Part shown: piece after piece, positions 10,189 through 18,656 of the stretch
Layout: every line of letters begins with the position of its first letter
Position numbering within the stretch: the stretch's first letter is position 1
NCBI RefSeq assembly: GCF_030818485.1
Contig: NZ_JAUTAJ010000004.1
Coordinates: 3,697,501-3,761,500 of the forward strand
DNA from: Pseudoroseomonas cervicalis
GTDB lineage: Bacteria > Pseudomonadota > Alphaproteobacteria > Acetobacterales > Acetobacteraceae
Direction of reading: 5' to 3'
DNA: 64,000 bases
Notes under the pieces: model-generated
Database searches by the model: none
What the model saw: the letters and a program-made list of their open reading frames with translations, nothing else
What the model was told of the DNA's origin: nothing
Position numbers and translations under genes: made by a program

Positions 10189-10955
10189 ACCCGGCGCCGC
10201 TGGCCGGCCGCGTGGCGCTGGTCACCGGCGCCAGCCGTGGCATCGGCCGCGCCATCGCGCTGCGCCTGGCCGCCGGCGGCGCCGCGGTGGTGGTGCATTA
10301 CGCTGCCGCCGAAGCAGCGGCGGAGGCGGTGGTGGCGGAGATCCGCGAGGCCGGCGGCCGCGCCTTCGCCTTCCAGGCCGACCTCGCCGAGCCCGAGGCG
10401 CTGCGCCGCTTCCATGACCGCCTGGCGCCGCTGCAGCGGCAGCACTGGGGCGACGAGGCGCTGGACATCCTGGTCAACAATGCCGGGGTCGGCAGCGGCC
10501 GTCAGACCATCGAGCAGGTGAGCGAGGCGGAGTTCGACCGGCTGCTGCAGGTCAATCTGCGCGCGCCCTTCTTCCTGATCCAGGGCGCCCTGCCGCGGCT
10601 GAAGGATGGCGGGCGCATCATCAACATCTCCTCCATGGGCACGCGCGCCGCCTTTCCCGGCATGGCGGCCTATGCCCCCGCCAAGGCGGGGCTGGAGGCG
10701 CTGACGCGGCTGCTGGCGCAGCAGCTCGGCGCCCGCGGCATCACCGTCAACGCCGTGCTGCCCGGCGCCACCGCCACCGACATGAACCCGGCCGCGCGCG
10801 ACCCGGTGCAGAGCCGGGTGACGGCGCAGGGCATCGCCCTCGGCCGCGTCGGCACGCCACAGGACATCGCCGGCGTGGTCGCCTTCCTGGCCTCGCCCGA
10901 GGGCGGCTGGGTGACCGGGCAGAGCATCGACGCCAGCGGCGGCCAGCGGCTGTAG
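10176..10955 (+). CDS. SDR-family oxidoreductase (FabG-like)
   Basis: 259 residues. Classical SDR: cofactor motif TGASRGIG at 17-24, ILVNNAG, catalytic Ser in IINISSMG and YxxxK (YAPAK, Tyr about 166), and the C-terminal FLASPEGGWVTGQ motif. The start overlaps the synthetase stop by 13 bp, indicating translational coupling. Likely a beta-ketoacyl or hydroxyacyl-CoA dehydrogenase acting after CoA activation (inference from the operon). Complete and normal in length. Confidence 0.87.
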
Positions 10956-10982
10956 CGCCCGCCTTTTCCCGACAGGATCGCC

Positions 10983-12563
10983 ATGATGAACCGACGCCAT
11001 TTCCTGGCGGCTTCCGCCGCGCTCAGCCTGGCCCGCCCCGCTGTGGCGCAGGACAGCCGCGCCCGCGTGCTGCGCTTCGTGCCGCAGGCCAATCTCAGCG
11101 CCATCGACCCGGTCTGGACCTCCGCGCATGTCGCGCGCAACCATGGCTACCTGGTCTATGACACGCTCTACGCCACCGATCGCCGCTTCCAGGTGCAGCC
11201 GCAGATGGCCGCCGGGCATGTGGTGGAGGAGGATGGGCTGCGCTGGATCATCACCCTGCGCGAAGGCCTGCGCTTCCATGATGGGGAGAAGGTGCTGGCG
11301 CGCGACGCGGTGGCCTCGATCCGCCGCTGGGGCCAGCGCGTGCCCTATGGCCAGAAGCTGCTGAGCGTGACGGAGGAACTGTCCGCCGCCGACGACACGC
11401 GCATCGTCTTCCGCCTGCGCAAGCCCTTCCCCCTGCTGACCAACGCCCTGGCGCTGTCCGGCCAGCCGATGTTCGTCATGCCGGAGCGGGTGGCGCGCAC
11501 CGACGCCTTCACCCAGATCACCGACGCCACCGGCTCCGGCCCCTACCGCTTCAAGGCGGATGAGTTCATCTCCGGCGACCGCGCGGTGTATGAGCGCCAT
11601 GCCGGCTATGTGCCGCGCCCCGACGGCGAGCCGAGCTTCGTCGCCGGCCCCAAGCGCGCCTTCTTCGAGCGGGTCGAATGGCGCATCATCACCGATGGCG
11701 GCACCTCCTCGGCGGCGCTGCAGGCGGGCGAGATCGACTGGTTTGAGCAGCCGGAATTCGAACTGACGCAGCTTTTCGCGCGCAATCGCCGCATCCGGGT
11801 CGAGGCGCTGGATTCCGCCGGTAGCAACGGCTTCCTGCGGCTGAACCACCTGCACCCGCCCTTCAACGACAAGCGGGTGCGCCAGGCGGTGCTGCGGGCG
11901 ACGCGGCAGGAGGATTTCCTGATCGCCGATTACGGCACGGATCCGGATTTCTGGCGCACCGGCACCGGCGTCTTCACCCCCGGCACGCCGATGGCGAGCG
12001 ATGCCGGGCTGGAATGGGTGCGCGACCCGCAGGACATCGCCACCGCGCGCGCCGCGCTGCGCGAGGCGGGCGCCGAGGGCGCGCCGGCACGGCTGCTCGG
12101 CGCCACCGACATCCCCTCCATCGCCGCGCGCGGGCCGGTGGCGGCGGATCTCTTCAGCCGGCTCGGCTTCGCGCTGGATTTCGCGCAATCCGACTGGGGC
12201 ACGCTGCTGCAGCGACGCAACAGCCGCGAGCCGCTGGAGCGCGGCGGCTGGTCCGCCTTTTTCTCCGGCTTCACCGCCTATGATTTCGCCGACCCGGCCA
12301 GCCACCCGCTGCTGCGCGGCAATGGCACCGAGGGCTATCTGGGCTGGCCGACCATCCCCGAGCTGGAGCGGCTGCGCGAGCAATGGTTCGACGCGCCGGA
12401 CGAGGCCGGGCGGCGCGCCATCGCGCGCGACATCCAGCGCGTGGCGCTGGAGGAGGTCTGCTACATCCCGACCGGCACCGGCCGCCCGCGCACCGCGCTG
12501 CGGGCCGAGCTGCAGGACCGGCTGGAGGGCGTGCCGATCTTCTGGAACATCCGCCGCGGCTGA
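10983..12563 (+). CDS. Second ABC substrate-binding protein of the SBP_bac_5 family
   Basis: 526 residues. Twin-arginine-like signal (NRRHFLAASAALSL, cleavage after VAQ). Family marks: VVEEDGLRWIITLREGLRFH, GSGPYRFKADEFISGD, and VRQAVLRATRQEDFLIADY. It lies 27 bp after the SDR gene and closes the operon, with strong hairpins just behind it. It is clearly divergent from the binding protein at 5178, so one permease pair may serve two binding proteins with different ligands (inference). Start could be either of the two adjacent ATG codons at 10983 and 10986. Confidence 0.86.
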   Translation: MMNRRHFLAASAALSLARPAVAQDSRARVLRFVPQANLSAIDPVWTSAHVARNHGYLVYDTLYATDRRFQVQPQMAAGHVVEEDGLRWIITLREGLRFHDGEKVLARDAVASIRRWGQRVPYGQKLLSVTEELSAADDTRIVFRLRKPFPLLTNALALSGQPMFVMPERVARTDAFTQITDATGSGPYRFKADEFISGDRAVYERHAGYVPRPDGEPSFVAGPKRAFFERVEWRIITDGGTSSAALQAGEIDWFEQPEFELTQLFARNRRIRVEALDSAGSNGFLRLNHLHPPFNDKRVRQAVLRATRQEDFLIADYGTDPDFWRTGTGVFTPGTPMASDAGLEWVRDPQDIATARAALREAGAEGAPARLLGATDIPSIAARGPVAADLFSRLGFALDFAQSDWGTLLQRRNSREPLERGGWSAFFSGFTAYDFADPASHPLLRGNGTEGYLGWPTIPELERLREQWFDAPDEAGRRAIARDIQRVALEEVCYIPTGTGRPRTALRAELQDRLEGVPIFWNIRRG

Positions 12564-12570
12564 GGGCCCG

Positions 12571-12664
12571 GGCCGGCGCCCTGCGCCGGCCGTCCCGCCG
12601 CGCCCCATGACACAAACCGCCGGGCGACGATCCTGTCCGAGGGACATGGATCGCCGCCCGGCGG
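12571..12664. terminator. Two hairpins between convergent genes
   Basis: GGCCGGCGC/GCGCCGGCC forms a 9-bp stem at 12571-12591 with a 3-base loop. A second, long stem spans 12617-12664: CCGCCGGGCG at the left pairs with CGCCCGGCGG at the right and continues inward through a nearly matched CGATCC/GGATCG block. Neither has a U-tract. They lie between the end of the plus-strand operon (12563) and the end of the minus-strand operon (12705), so a bidirectional terminator role is likely. Confidence 0.55.
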
Positions 12665-12704
12665 CGCGGCAGGGCCCGTGGCGGATGCCCGCCATGGGGT
12701 CGGA

Positions 12705-13634
12705 TCACAGCCGGTGGATCGCCTCGGCCACCTTCAGCGGGCGCGGGATGACACCGAAGCCCTGCGCCTTGTCCGCCGCCTCCTGCCATTCGGCGATGGC
12801 GGCCTCGTCGATTGGGATGGCGCGGGTGTCGTTCACCCGGTAGGCGCGCTCCAGCACCGGCACCGGCTGGCGCAGCAGCGTGGCGGTGGCGCGCGCATAG
12901 TCGGGGATGTTGCCGCGCGCCCAGTCCCAGCCGCGCGCCACGCGGTCGGACAGTTCCTTCAGCAGCGGCGCCTTGTCGCGCAGCGCGTGGTCATGCGCGG
13001 CGAGGAAGCTGGCGCTCGGCGTCAGCCCCCGCGCATCGGCCACCAGGCTGGCCTGGAATTCCAGGATCTCCAGCGAGGTGAAGGGCTCCCAGACCGACCA
13101 GGCATCCACCGCGCCGCTGCGCAGCGCCAGCGCCGCATCGGCCGGCAGCAGCCAGGCGATGCTGACATCGCCGGGGGCGAGGCCCTGTTTCTCCAGGATG
13201 CGCAGCAGGGAGTAGTGGGTCCAGCCTCCGCGCGCCGCGGCGATGCGCTTGCCGCGCAGCCCCGCGGCATCGGCGATGCCCGCCCCCGGCCGCGCCACCA
13301 CCGCCTGCGAGGCGCCGTCGGAGCGTGTGGCGCTGATCGCCTTGATCGGCGCGCCGGAGGAGAAGACGTTGAAGAAGTTCAGATCGCCCATTGATCCCAC
13401 ATCGATGGCATAGGCGTTCAGCGCCTCCAGCAGCGGCTGGGCGGCGGGGAATTCATACCATTCGATGCGGAAGGGCAGGTCGCTCGCCAGGCCCGAGGCC
13501 TCCAGCAGCGAGCGCAGCCCGCCGCGCTGGTTGGCGACGCGCAGCACCGGCGTCTGGGCGCGCAGCACGGCGGGGCTGGCGAGCAGCGCGGCGCCGGCCA
13601 GCAGGGCGCGGCGGGGCAGGGGGGTGTGGCTCAT
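12705..13634 (-). CDS. SsuA/NMT1-like ABC substrate-binding protein
   Basis: 309 residues. The signal RRALLAGAALLASPAVLRAQ is followed by a periplasmic type 2 binding fold of the sulfonate/nitrate/taurine group: EWYEFPAAQPLLEALNAYAIDVG, then GLRGKRIAAARGGWTHYSLL and the hinge GAVDAWSVWEPF. It would bind a small anionic ligand such as an alkanesulfonate. No SsuB/SsuC genes are nearby. It is the last gene of a four-gene minus-strand operon (start overlaps the aldolase stop by 4 bp) that is divergent from an SsuD-like monooxygenase, which supports organosulfur use (inference). Confidence 0.83.
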   Translation of the reverse strand: MSHTPLPRRALLAGAALLASPAVLRAQTPVLRVANQRGGLRSLLEASGLASDLPFRIEWYEFPAAQPLLEALNAYAIDVGSMGDLNFFNVFSSGAPIKAISATRSDGASQAVVARPGAGIADAAGLRGKRIAAARGGWTHYSLLRILEKQGLAPGDVSIAWLLPADAALALRSGAVDAWSVWEPFTSLEILEFQASLVADARGLTPSASFLAAHDHALRDKAPLLKELSDRVARGWDWARGNIPDYARATATLLRQPVPVLERAYRVNDTRAIPIDEAAIAEWQEAADKAQGFGVIPRPLKVAEAIHRL

Positions 13635-14428
13635 TGCAGCAGCTCCGGCTCCTCGCGGATGATCTTCTCCCAGAGCGGCTGGAAGCTCAGCAGCCCGCCC
13701 TTGGCGCTGCCCACCTGCTGGGCGGTCAGCCGCGCCGTCTCCGGCGCGATCGGGCGCGGCGTGCCGGCGGCCTCGGCCAGCAGCTGGGCATGCGCCGAAT
13801 CATTGAAGGCGATGAACCACCAGGCCGCCGCCTCCACCGAGGGGGCGGCGGTGAGCAGCCCGTGATTCTGCAGGATGACCGCCTTGTGCGGCCCGAGCGC
13901 GCGGGCGATGCGCTCGCCCTCCGACACTTCCAGCACCACGCCGGTGAAATCGTCGAACAGCGCGTGGTCCTCGAAGAAGGCGCAGGAATCCTGGGTCAGC
14001 GGGTCCAGCTTGCGGCCCAGCGCCGCCCAGGCCTTGCCGTGCAGCGAATGGGTGTGCGCCGCCGCCACCACATCCGGCCGCGCCGCATGGATGGCGGCGT
14101 GGATGGCGAAGGCGGCGCGGTTCACCGGCCAGTCGCCCTCCACCACCTCGCCCTCATGATTGACGAGGAGCAGGTCGGAGACCCGGATCTGGCTGAAATG
14201 CCGGCCCAGCGGATTGACCCAGAAATGGTCCGGCCGCTCCGGATCGCGCGCCGTGACATGGCCGGCCAGGCCCTGGTCGAAGCCGTAGCGGGCGAAGAGG
14301 CGGAAGGTGGCGGCCAGGCGCTGCTTGCGGTGCAGCCGCTCCTCCGCGGGGCTGCGCGGCGGCGGGCCGTCGCGCAGCAAGGCGGGGAAGGCTTCCGCCG
14401 GCGCGGCTTGGCTGAGGATGTGGTTCAT
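13631..14428 (-). CDS. Class II aldolase/adducin-family protein
   Basis: 265 residues. Class II aldolase fold: LFARYGFDQGLAGHVTARDP at the N-terminus, zinc-ligand motif HTHSLHGKAW, and a third His in ILQNHGLLTAAPSVEAA. These metal-dependent enzymes cleave or rearrange sugar phosphates, and several members act in methylthioribose or hydroxy-acid metabolism; the exact reaction here cannot be assigned. Both ends overlap neighbouring genes by 4 bp (13631-13634 and 14425-14428), so it is translationally coupled in the operon. Confidence 0.82.
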   Translation of the reverse strand: MNHILSQAAPAEAFPALLRDGPPPRSPAEERLHRKQRLAATFRLFARYGFDQGLAGHVTARDPERPDHFWVNPLGRHFSQIRVSDLLLVNHEGEVVEGDWPVNRAAFAIHAAIHAARPDVVAAAHTHSLHGKAWAALGRKLDPLTQDSCAFFEDHALFDDFTGVVLEVSEGERIARALGPHKAVILQNHGLLTAAPSVEAAAWWFIAFNDSAHAQLLAEAAGTPRPIAPETARLTAQQVGSAKGGLLSFQPLWEKIIREEPELLQ

Positions 14429-15252
14429 GGCGTCGGGCTCTCCCGCAGGCCGCCGGCGGCGGTGGCCTGCTGTGCGATCGGGGTGGTCGCCGGATGCGGC
14501 GCGGTGTGGTGTTCGGCCGCGCGCTGCGCGGAGACATGGTCGGCCGTGCGCTGCGCGGAGGCATGGTCGGCCGTGCGCTGCGCGGAGACATGATCGGCCG
14601 CGCGGTGCGCGGAGACATGGTCGGCCGCGCGCTGCGCGGCGTGCGCCTCCACCGCGCGATGCGCGTCATAGGCCTCGCGGTTCGGCACGACGCCGAGCGC
14701 GCTGTTCAGCCGGTTGCTGAAGTTGAAATAGGCGGCGATGGCGGCGGCATCGAGAATGTCGATGTCGCGCAGCCCGGCGGCGCGCAGCGGGGCGAGATCC
14801 GCCTCCTCCAGCGCGCCGGGGTCGCGGGTGATGCGCAGCGCGTAATCGGCCAGCGCCCGCTCCCGCGCCGACAGCCCGGCATGGCGGTGGTTGATCGTCA
14901 CCTGCGCCACCCAGAACGGGTCCTCGGTATGCCCGCGCAGCGCCGCGGCATGGCCGAAGACGCAGGGCTGGCAACGATTCTCGCTGCTCACCACCAGGGC
15001 GATCAGCTCGCGCTCGGTCGGGCTCAGTCCGCTTTGCGGGTTGCGGTTGACGGCCTGGCTCAGCGCGTCCTGCGCCAGCACCAGCTCGGGCCGGTTCAGC
15101 AGCGCGGCCTGTCCGTTGCGCAGATAGCCCAGCGCCGCGCGGCTGCGCGCCAGCAGGGCCCGCAGCGCCTCGCCCGGCGGCGGGGCGGGCGGCAGGTCGA
15201 GCCAGGAGATCGGCGGCGTCTCGGCGGGGGCCGTGTCCGGCAGCTCCGGCAT
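14425..15252 (-). CDS. AhpD-like peroxidase-related protein with nonapeptide-repeat tail
   Basis: About 275 residues from ATG at 15252, which has an AAGGGA ribosome-binding site; a GTG at 15297 overlapping the upstream stop is an alternative. The core contains the AhpD/carboxymuconolactone-decarboxylase signature SSENRCQPCVFGH (Glu, CxxC, His), the redox site of alkylhydroperoxidase-D-like enzymes. The C-terminus is unusual: about five 9-residue units of the type AQRAADHVS (with AHR, AQRT and DHAS variants), a His-rich extension not found in ordinary AhpD proteins. The core probably reduces hydroperoxides or protects the pathway; the tail could bind metal or partners (inference). Confidence 0.78.
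   Translation of the reverse strand: MPELPDTAPAETPPISWLDLPPAPPPGEALRALLARSRAALGYLRNGQAALLNRPELVLAQDALSQAVNRNPQSGLSPTERELIALVVSSENRCQPCVFGHAAALRGHTEDPFWVAQVTINHRHAGLSARERALADYALRITRDPGALEEADLAPLRAAGLRDIDILDAAAIAAYFNFSNRLNSALGVVPNREAYDAHRAVEAHAAQRAADHVSAHRAADHVSAQRTADHASAQRTADHVSAQRAAEHHTAPHPATTPIAQQATAAGGLRESPTP
14508..14640. repeat. 27-bp tandem repeat inside the AhpD-like gene
   Basis: Four 27-bp units at 14521-14547, 14548-14574, 14575-14601 and 14602-14628 with partial units on both sides. Each encodes nine residues of the AQRAADHVS type on the minus strand. Units differ by only one to three bases, some of them amino-acid-changing, so the expansion is recent and copy number may vary between strains. 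There are no unique spacers, so it is not a CRISPR array. Confidence 0.85.
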
Positions 15253-15293
15253 GGGCGATGTCCCTTGTCTGGCGGCGGGGTGGGAAAGCGCGG

Positions 15294-16889
15294 TCACGGC
15301 GCGGGACGCACGGCGGTGGCGAGGGTCTGCTCATCGGCGCGCGCCGCGTAGGTGAGGCCCTGCCGGGTGGTCCAGGCGTTCTGCAGCAGGAAGAGCGGCA
15401 GGATGCCGAGCTCGCGCGCCTCCAGCGCCACCGCCTCGCGCAGGATCGCCTCGCGCGCCGCATCATCCTGGGTGGTCAGCGCGCGCTCGGTCAGCGCGTC
15501 CAGCTCGGGGTTGCTGTAGCGGCTGAAATTCGGCGAGCCCCAGCCCTTCTCGCGGTCATAGGTGCCGACGACATTGCGCAGCAGGGAGCTGGCCTCGCCG
15601 GTCGAGCTGCCCCAGCCGCCCAGGCGGAAGCCGAATTCCTGCTTCGGGCCGCGCGCCAGGTAGCTGGCCCAGGGCAGCGCCTCGACCTCGGTGCGCACGC
15701 CGATGCGGGTCCAGAACTGCGCCACCGCCTGGGCGGTGCGCGCATCGCCCGGGTAGCGGTCATTCGGCGTCGAGAGCACCAGGCGGAAGCCCTCCGGGAA
15801 GCCGGCCTCGGCCAGCAGGCGGCGCGCCGCGGCCGGGTCGGCCGGCACCACGCGCAGCTCCGGATTGTGCGAATAGGTGCCCTCCGGCAGCCATTGCGCG
15901 GTGGGGATGGCGCTGCCCTCCATCACCCGGCTGGCCAGCGCCTGGCGGTCGATGGCCAGGTCCAGCGCGCGGCGCACCCGGCGGTCGAGGAAGGGGTTGC
16001 GCTCCAGCGGCCGGCCCTGGTGGTCGGTGACGCCGGGCACCGGCCCCTGGCGGGAGAAATCCGGCTGCAGGTAGATCACCCGCACGCCGGGCGTCTCGCT
16101 GACGCGCAGCCGCGGCTCGCGCTTCAGCCGCGCCAGATCGTTGGACGGCACCTGGTCGATGACATCGACATCGCCGGCCAGGATGGCGGCGCTGCGCGCG
16201 CCGTCATTCGGCAGGAAGCGGTAATCGACGCGCGCCCAGGGCTCGGCGTCGCCCCAATAGGCCTCGTTGCGGGTGAATTGCGCGCCCTGGCCGGGGCGGA
16301 AGCCGGCGAAGCGGTAGGGGCCGGTGCCGATGGCGGCGCGGCCGGTGTTGAACTGGTCCGGCAGCGGCCCCTCCACCGCGTGGCGGGCGATGATCTGCAC
16401 GCTGGCGAGATCATTCGGCAGCAGCGGGTTCGGCCGGTCCAGATGCAGGCGCAGCGTGTGCGCATCCACCACCTCGACACGGCGGATCGGCCGCACGGCG
16501 TAGGAATAGCCGCCGCCGGTCGGGATGGTCGGCACGCGGGCGAAGGTGGCGGCGACATCCTCGGCGGTGAAGGGCTGGCCGTCATGCCAGGCCACATCAC
16601 GGCGCAGGCGGAATTCCCACACCGTGTCGGAGATCGGCCGCCAGCTCTCGGCCAGGCCGGGCTGCAGCTGGAGCGCCGCGTCGCGCCGCACCAGCGCGTC
16701 GAAGAGATGCGCGGTGAGGGCGAAGTTCGAGGTGGTGTTGGAGATGTGCGGATCGACCGAGGCCACCGGATTGGCGACGCCGATGGTCAGGTCCTGCGCC
16801 AGCGCGCCGCCACACATCCCGCCCCAGGCGAGGCAGAGCGCGGCGAGGCCTCCCCGGAGGGTGCGGGAGGACGGACGGGAATGCGGCAT
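15294..16889 (-). CDS. ABC substrate-binding protein, SBP_bac_5 family
   Basis: 531 residues from ATG at 16889 (MPHSRPSSRTLRGG); an upstream in-frame start at 16937 is less likely because the signal peptide LAALCLAWGGMCGGALAQ follows directly. Family motifs: VAWHDGQPFTAEDVAATF, GTGPYRFAGFRPGQGAQFTRNE, and FLDRRVRRALDLAIDRQALASRVM. It is the first gene of the four-gene minus-strand operon and the third binding protein of this class in the window. No permease or ATPase accompanies it. Periplasmic; ligand unknown. Confidence 0.85.
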   Translation of the reverse strand: MPHSRPSSRTLRGGLAALCLAWGGMCGGALAQDLTIGVANPVASVDPHISNTTSNFALTAHLFDALVRRDAALQLQPGLAESWRPISDTVWEFRLRRDVAWHDGQPFTAEDVAATFARVPTIPTGGGYSYAVRPIRRVEVVDAHTLRLHLDRPNPLLPNDLASVQIIARHAVEGPLPDQFNTGRAAIGTGPYRFAGFRPGQGAQFTRNEAYWGDAEPWARVDYRFLPNDGARSAAILAGDVDVIDQVPSNDLARLKREPRLRVSETPGVRVIYLQPDFSRQGPVPGVTDHQGRPLERNPFLDRRVRRALDLAIDRQALASRVMEGSAIPTAQWLPEGTYSHNPELRVVPADPAAARRLLAEAGFPEGFRLVLSTPNDRYPGDARTAQAVAQFWTRIGVRTEVEALPWASYLARGPKQEFGFRLGGWGSSTGEASSLLRNVVGTYDREKGWGSPNFSRYSNPELDALTERALTTQDDAAREAILREAVALEARELGILPLFLLQNAWTTRQGLTYAARADEQTLATAVRPAP

Positions 16890-16941
16890 GGCGGTTCCTT
16901 GGGTGGCAGGTGAGCCGGCCCAGTAAGGCGCCTGCAAAAAA

Positions 16942-17076
16942 GTGAGTCAATAATTATACGATCAAAAACGACATTAATACGTGTCGCGCGCCGAGGCCGC
17001 GCCGCGCGGCGGGCGCCGGCGTCGCGCCTTTCAGCCGCCCCGCCGCGAAGGAATACCGCTAAAATCATTGACTCAC
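16942..17076. promoter_or_regulatory. Outward-facing duplicated ATTGACTCAC element in a divergent gap
   Basis: GTGAGTCAAT at 16942-16951 and its exact reverse complement ATTGACTCAC at 17067-17076 flank the centre of the gap between the minus-strand operon (start 16889) and the plus-strand unit. Similarity extends to about 18 bases (16942-16959 versus 17059-17076), each reading TAwAATyATTGACTCAC toward its own gene. TTGACT could serve as a -35 hexamer, or the unit could be an activator site for coordinate control of both operons. No convincing -10 box is seen. Confidence 0.5.
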
Positions 17077-17179
17077 GGCGGATTCGCCGATCACGATGGG
17101 TTTGCGTGAATTAACCGAACCGCATCGTGGTTCCGCCGCGCGGCCAGGCCGCCGGCGCCGGCATCGGAAGGATCGGGCC

Positions 17180-17317
17180 ATGTCGCTGCTGCTCCGGGCG
17201 GGTCTCGGCCTGCTCTCCTGCCTGCTGCTGCTGCGCCTGCTGGGCCTGGCGCCGCCCGCCAACCCGGGCGCCGCGCCGCCGGCCGGTGCCGCGCCCCTGC
17301 TGTCGCTGCGGCTGTGA
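17180..17317 (+). CDS. Possible 45-residue hydrophobic peptide upstream of the SsuD-like gene
   Basis: ATG at 17180 opens a short frame: basic start MSLLLRAG, hydrophobic stretch LGLLSCLLLLRLLGLAPP, then a Pro/Ala-rich tail. It resembles a signal or small membrane peptide. It lies 36 bp before the monooxygenase start and could be a leader peptide or a real small protein. No family is recognised and GC-rich DNA readily produces such frames, so support is weak. The reading frame extends in-frame to an ATG at 17096, but that part is Arg-rich and unconvincing. Confidence 0.35.
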   Translation: MSLLLRAGLGLLSCLLLLRLLGLAPPANPGAAPPAGAAPLLSLRL

Positions 17318-17353
17318 GCCGCCCCCTCCCTCCCCGAGAAGATCGAGAACCGC

Positions 17354-18445
17354 ATGAGCCTGCACATCACGGGTATGATCTGGGCCCGCCCCACCTCCGA
17401 CCTGGAGCCGCAGAGCGGCCCCGCCTTCCAGCCCGACTACATCGAGCGCATCACCCGGGCGCATGAGGAAGGCGGCTTCGACCGCGTGCTGGCCGGCTAC
17501 TGGACCAATGCGGCGGATGGCTTCCTGGTGCTGGCGCATGCCGCATCGGTCGCCAGGCGCATCCATTTCCTGCTGGCGCACCGGCCCGGCTTCGTCGCGC
17601 CCACCCTGGCCGCGCGCAAGATCGCCACGCTGGAGAACCTGACCGGCGGCCGCCTGGCGCTGCATGTCATCTCCGGCGGCGAGGATGCCGACCAGCGCAA
17701 GGATGGCGACTATGCCGACCACGCCGCGCGCTACCGCCGCACCGACGAGTTCCTGACCCTGCTGCGCCGCAGCTGGACGGAAACCGCGCCCTTCGACCAT
17801 GAGGGCGAATTCTACCGCGTGCAGCAGGCGCATTCCGATGTGCGGCCGCTGCAGCGCCCGGGCCTGCCGATCTTCTTCGGCGGCGCCTCCGATTCCGCCA
17901 TCCGCGTCGCCGGGCGGCATGCCGATGTCTATGCGCTGTTCGGCGAGCCGCTGGCCGACACCGCCGCCATGCTGCGCCGGGTGCAGGCGGGGGTGCCGGC
18001 GGGGCGCGCCCTGGAATTCTCCTGGTCCAACCGCCCGATCATCGCCGCCACCGAGAAGCAGGCCTGGGAGAAGGCGCAGCATATCCGCGAGCGGGCGCTC
18101 GCCAAGCTGCGGCAGGCCGGCGATGCCGGGCTGATCCCGGCCGGGCAGGCGATCAATTCCCAGCGCCTGGTCGGGCTGTCGCAGCGCGGCGAGGTGCTGG
18201 ATGAGCGGCTCTGGACCGCCATGGCGGGGGTGCTGGGCGGGCGCGGCAACAGCACCGCGCTGGTCGGCACGCCCGAGCAGGTGGCGCGCGCCATGCTGCG
18301 CTACCGCGAGATCGGCGTCTCCCACTACATCCTGCGCGGCTGGGACCCGCTCGAGGATGCGGTGCAATATGGGCGCGAGCTGATCCCGCTGCTGCGCGAG
18401 CTGGCGGCCGGGCAGGCGGTCGGCCGGGTCAGCGTCGCCGCCTGA
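17354..18445 (+). CDS. ssuD: FMNH2-dependent alkanesulfonate monooxygenase-like (LLM class)
   Basis: 363 residues, close to the usual SsuD length. Bacterial-luciferase-like TIM barrel: FDRVLAGYWTNAADGF, LLAHRPGFVAPTLAARKIAT, LTGGRLALHVISGG, and PIFFGGASDSAIRVAGRHADVYALFGEP, all typical of the SsuD/LLM alkanesulfonate group. With reduced flavin and oxygen such enzymes release sulfite from alkanesulfonates. An SsuA-like binding protein is encoded in the divergent operon and an MFS carrier follows, which supports sulfonate use, but dialkylsulfone or ester oxygenation is possible. No flavin reductase is adjacent. Confidence 0.8.
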   Translation: MSLHITGMIWARPTSDLEPQSGPAFQPDYIERITRAHEEGGFDRVLAGYWTNAADGFLVLAHAASVARRIHFLLAHRPGFVAPTLAARKIATLENLTGGRLALHVISGGEDADQRKDGDYADHAARYRRTDEFLTLLRRSWTETAPFDHEGEFYRVQQAHSDVRPLQRPGLPIFFGGASDSAIRVAGRHADVYALFGEPLADTAAMLRRVQAGVPAGRALEFSWSNRPIIAATEKQAWEKAQHIRERALAKLRQAGDAGLIPAGQAINSQRLVGLSQRGEVLDERLWTAMAGVLGGRGNSTALVGTPEQVARAMLRYREIGVSHYILRGWDPLEDAVQYGRELIPLLRELAAGQAVGRVSVAA

Positions 18446-18656
18446 GGCGCCCCAGGGGGCAGGCAAGGGGCGGGCAGGGGGGGCGCCACGCCGCCCCATG
18501 CCCGCCCCCGCATGGACAGCCCCCCGCGCCCGGCCCATCATGCCGGGGAAGAAGGCCGGCGGCCGGCTGCCGCGCGGCACCGCCCCGACCCGGCCAGCGA
18601 GGGGTGGGGCGTCCCATGACACAACGAGCACAGCGCGTCCGGCGCGAGAGCCGGCG

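Noticed and set aside
14508..14640. CRISPR-like tandem repeat
   Set aside because: Direct 27-bp repeats without spacers, in frame inside a coding region.
15258..16913. 551-codon plus-strand frame over the SBP_bac_5 gene
   Set aside because: Shadow frame opposite a protein with clear motifs and signal peptide.
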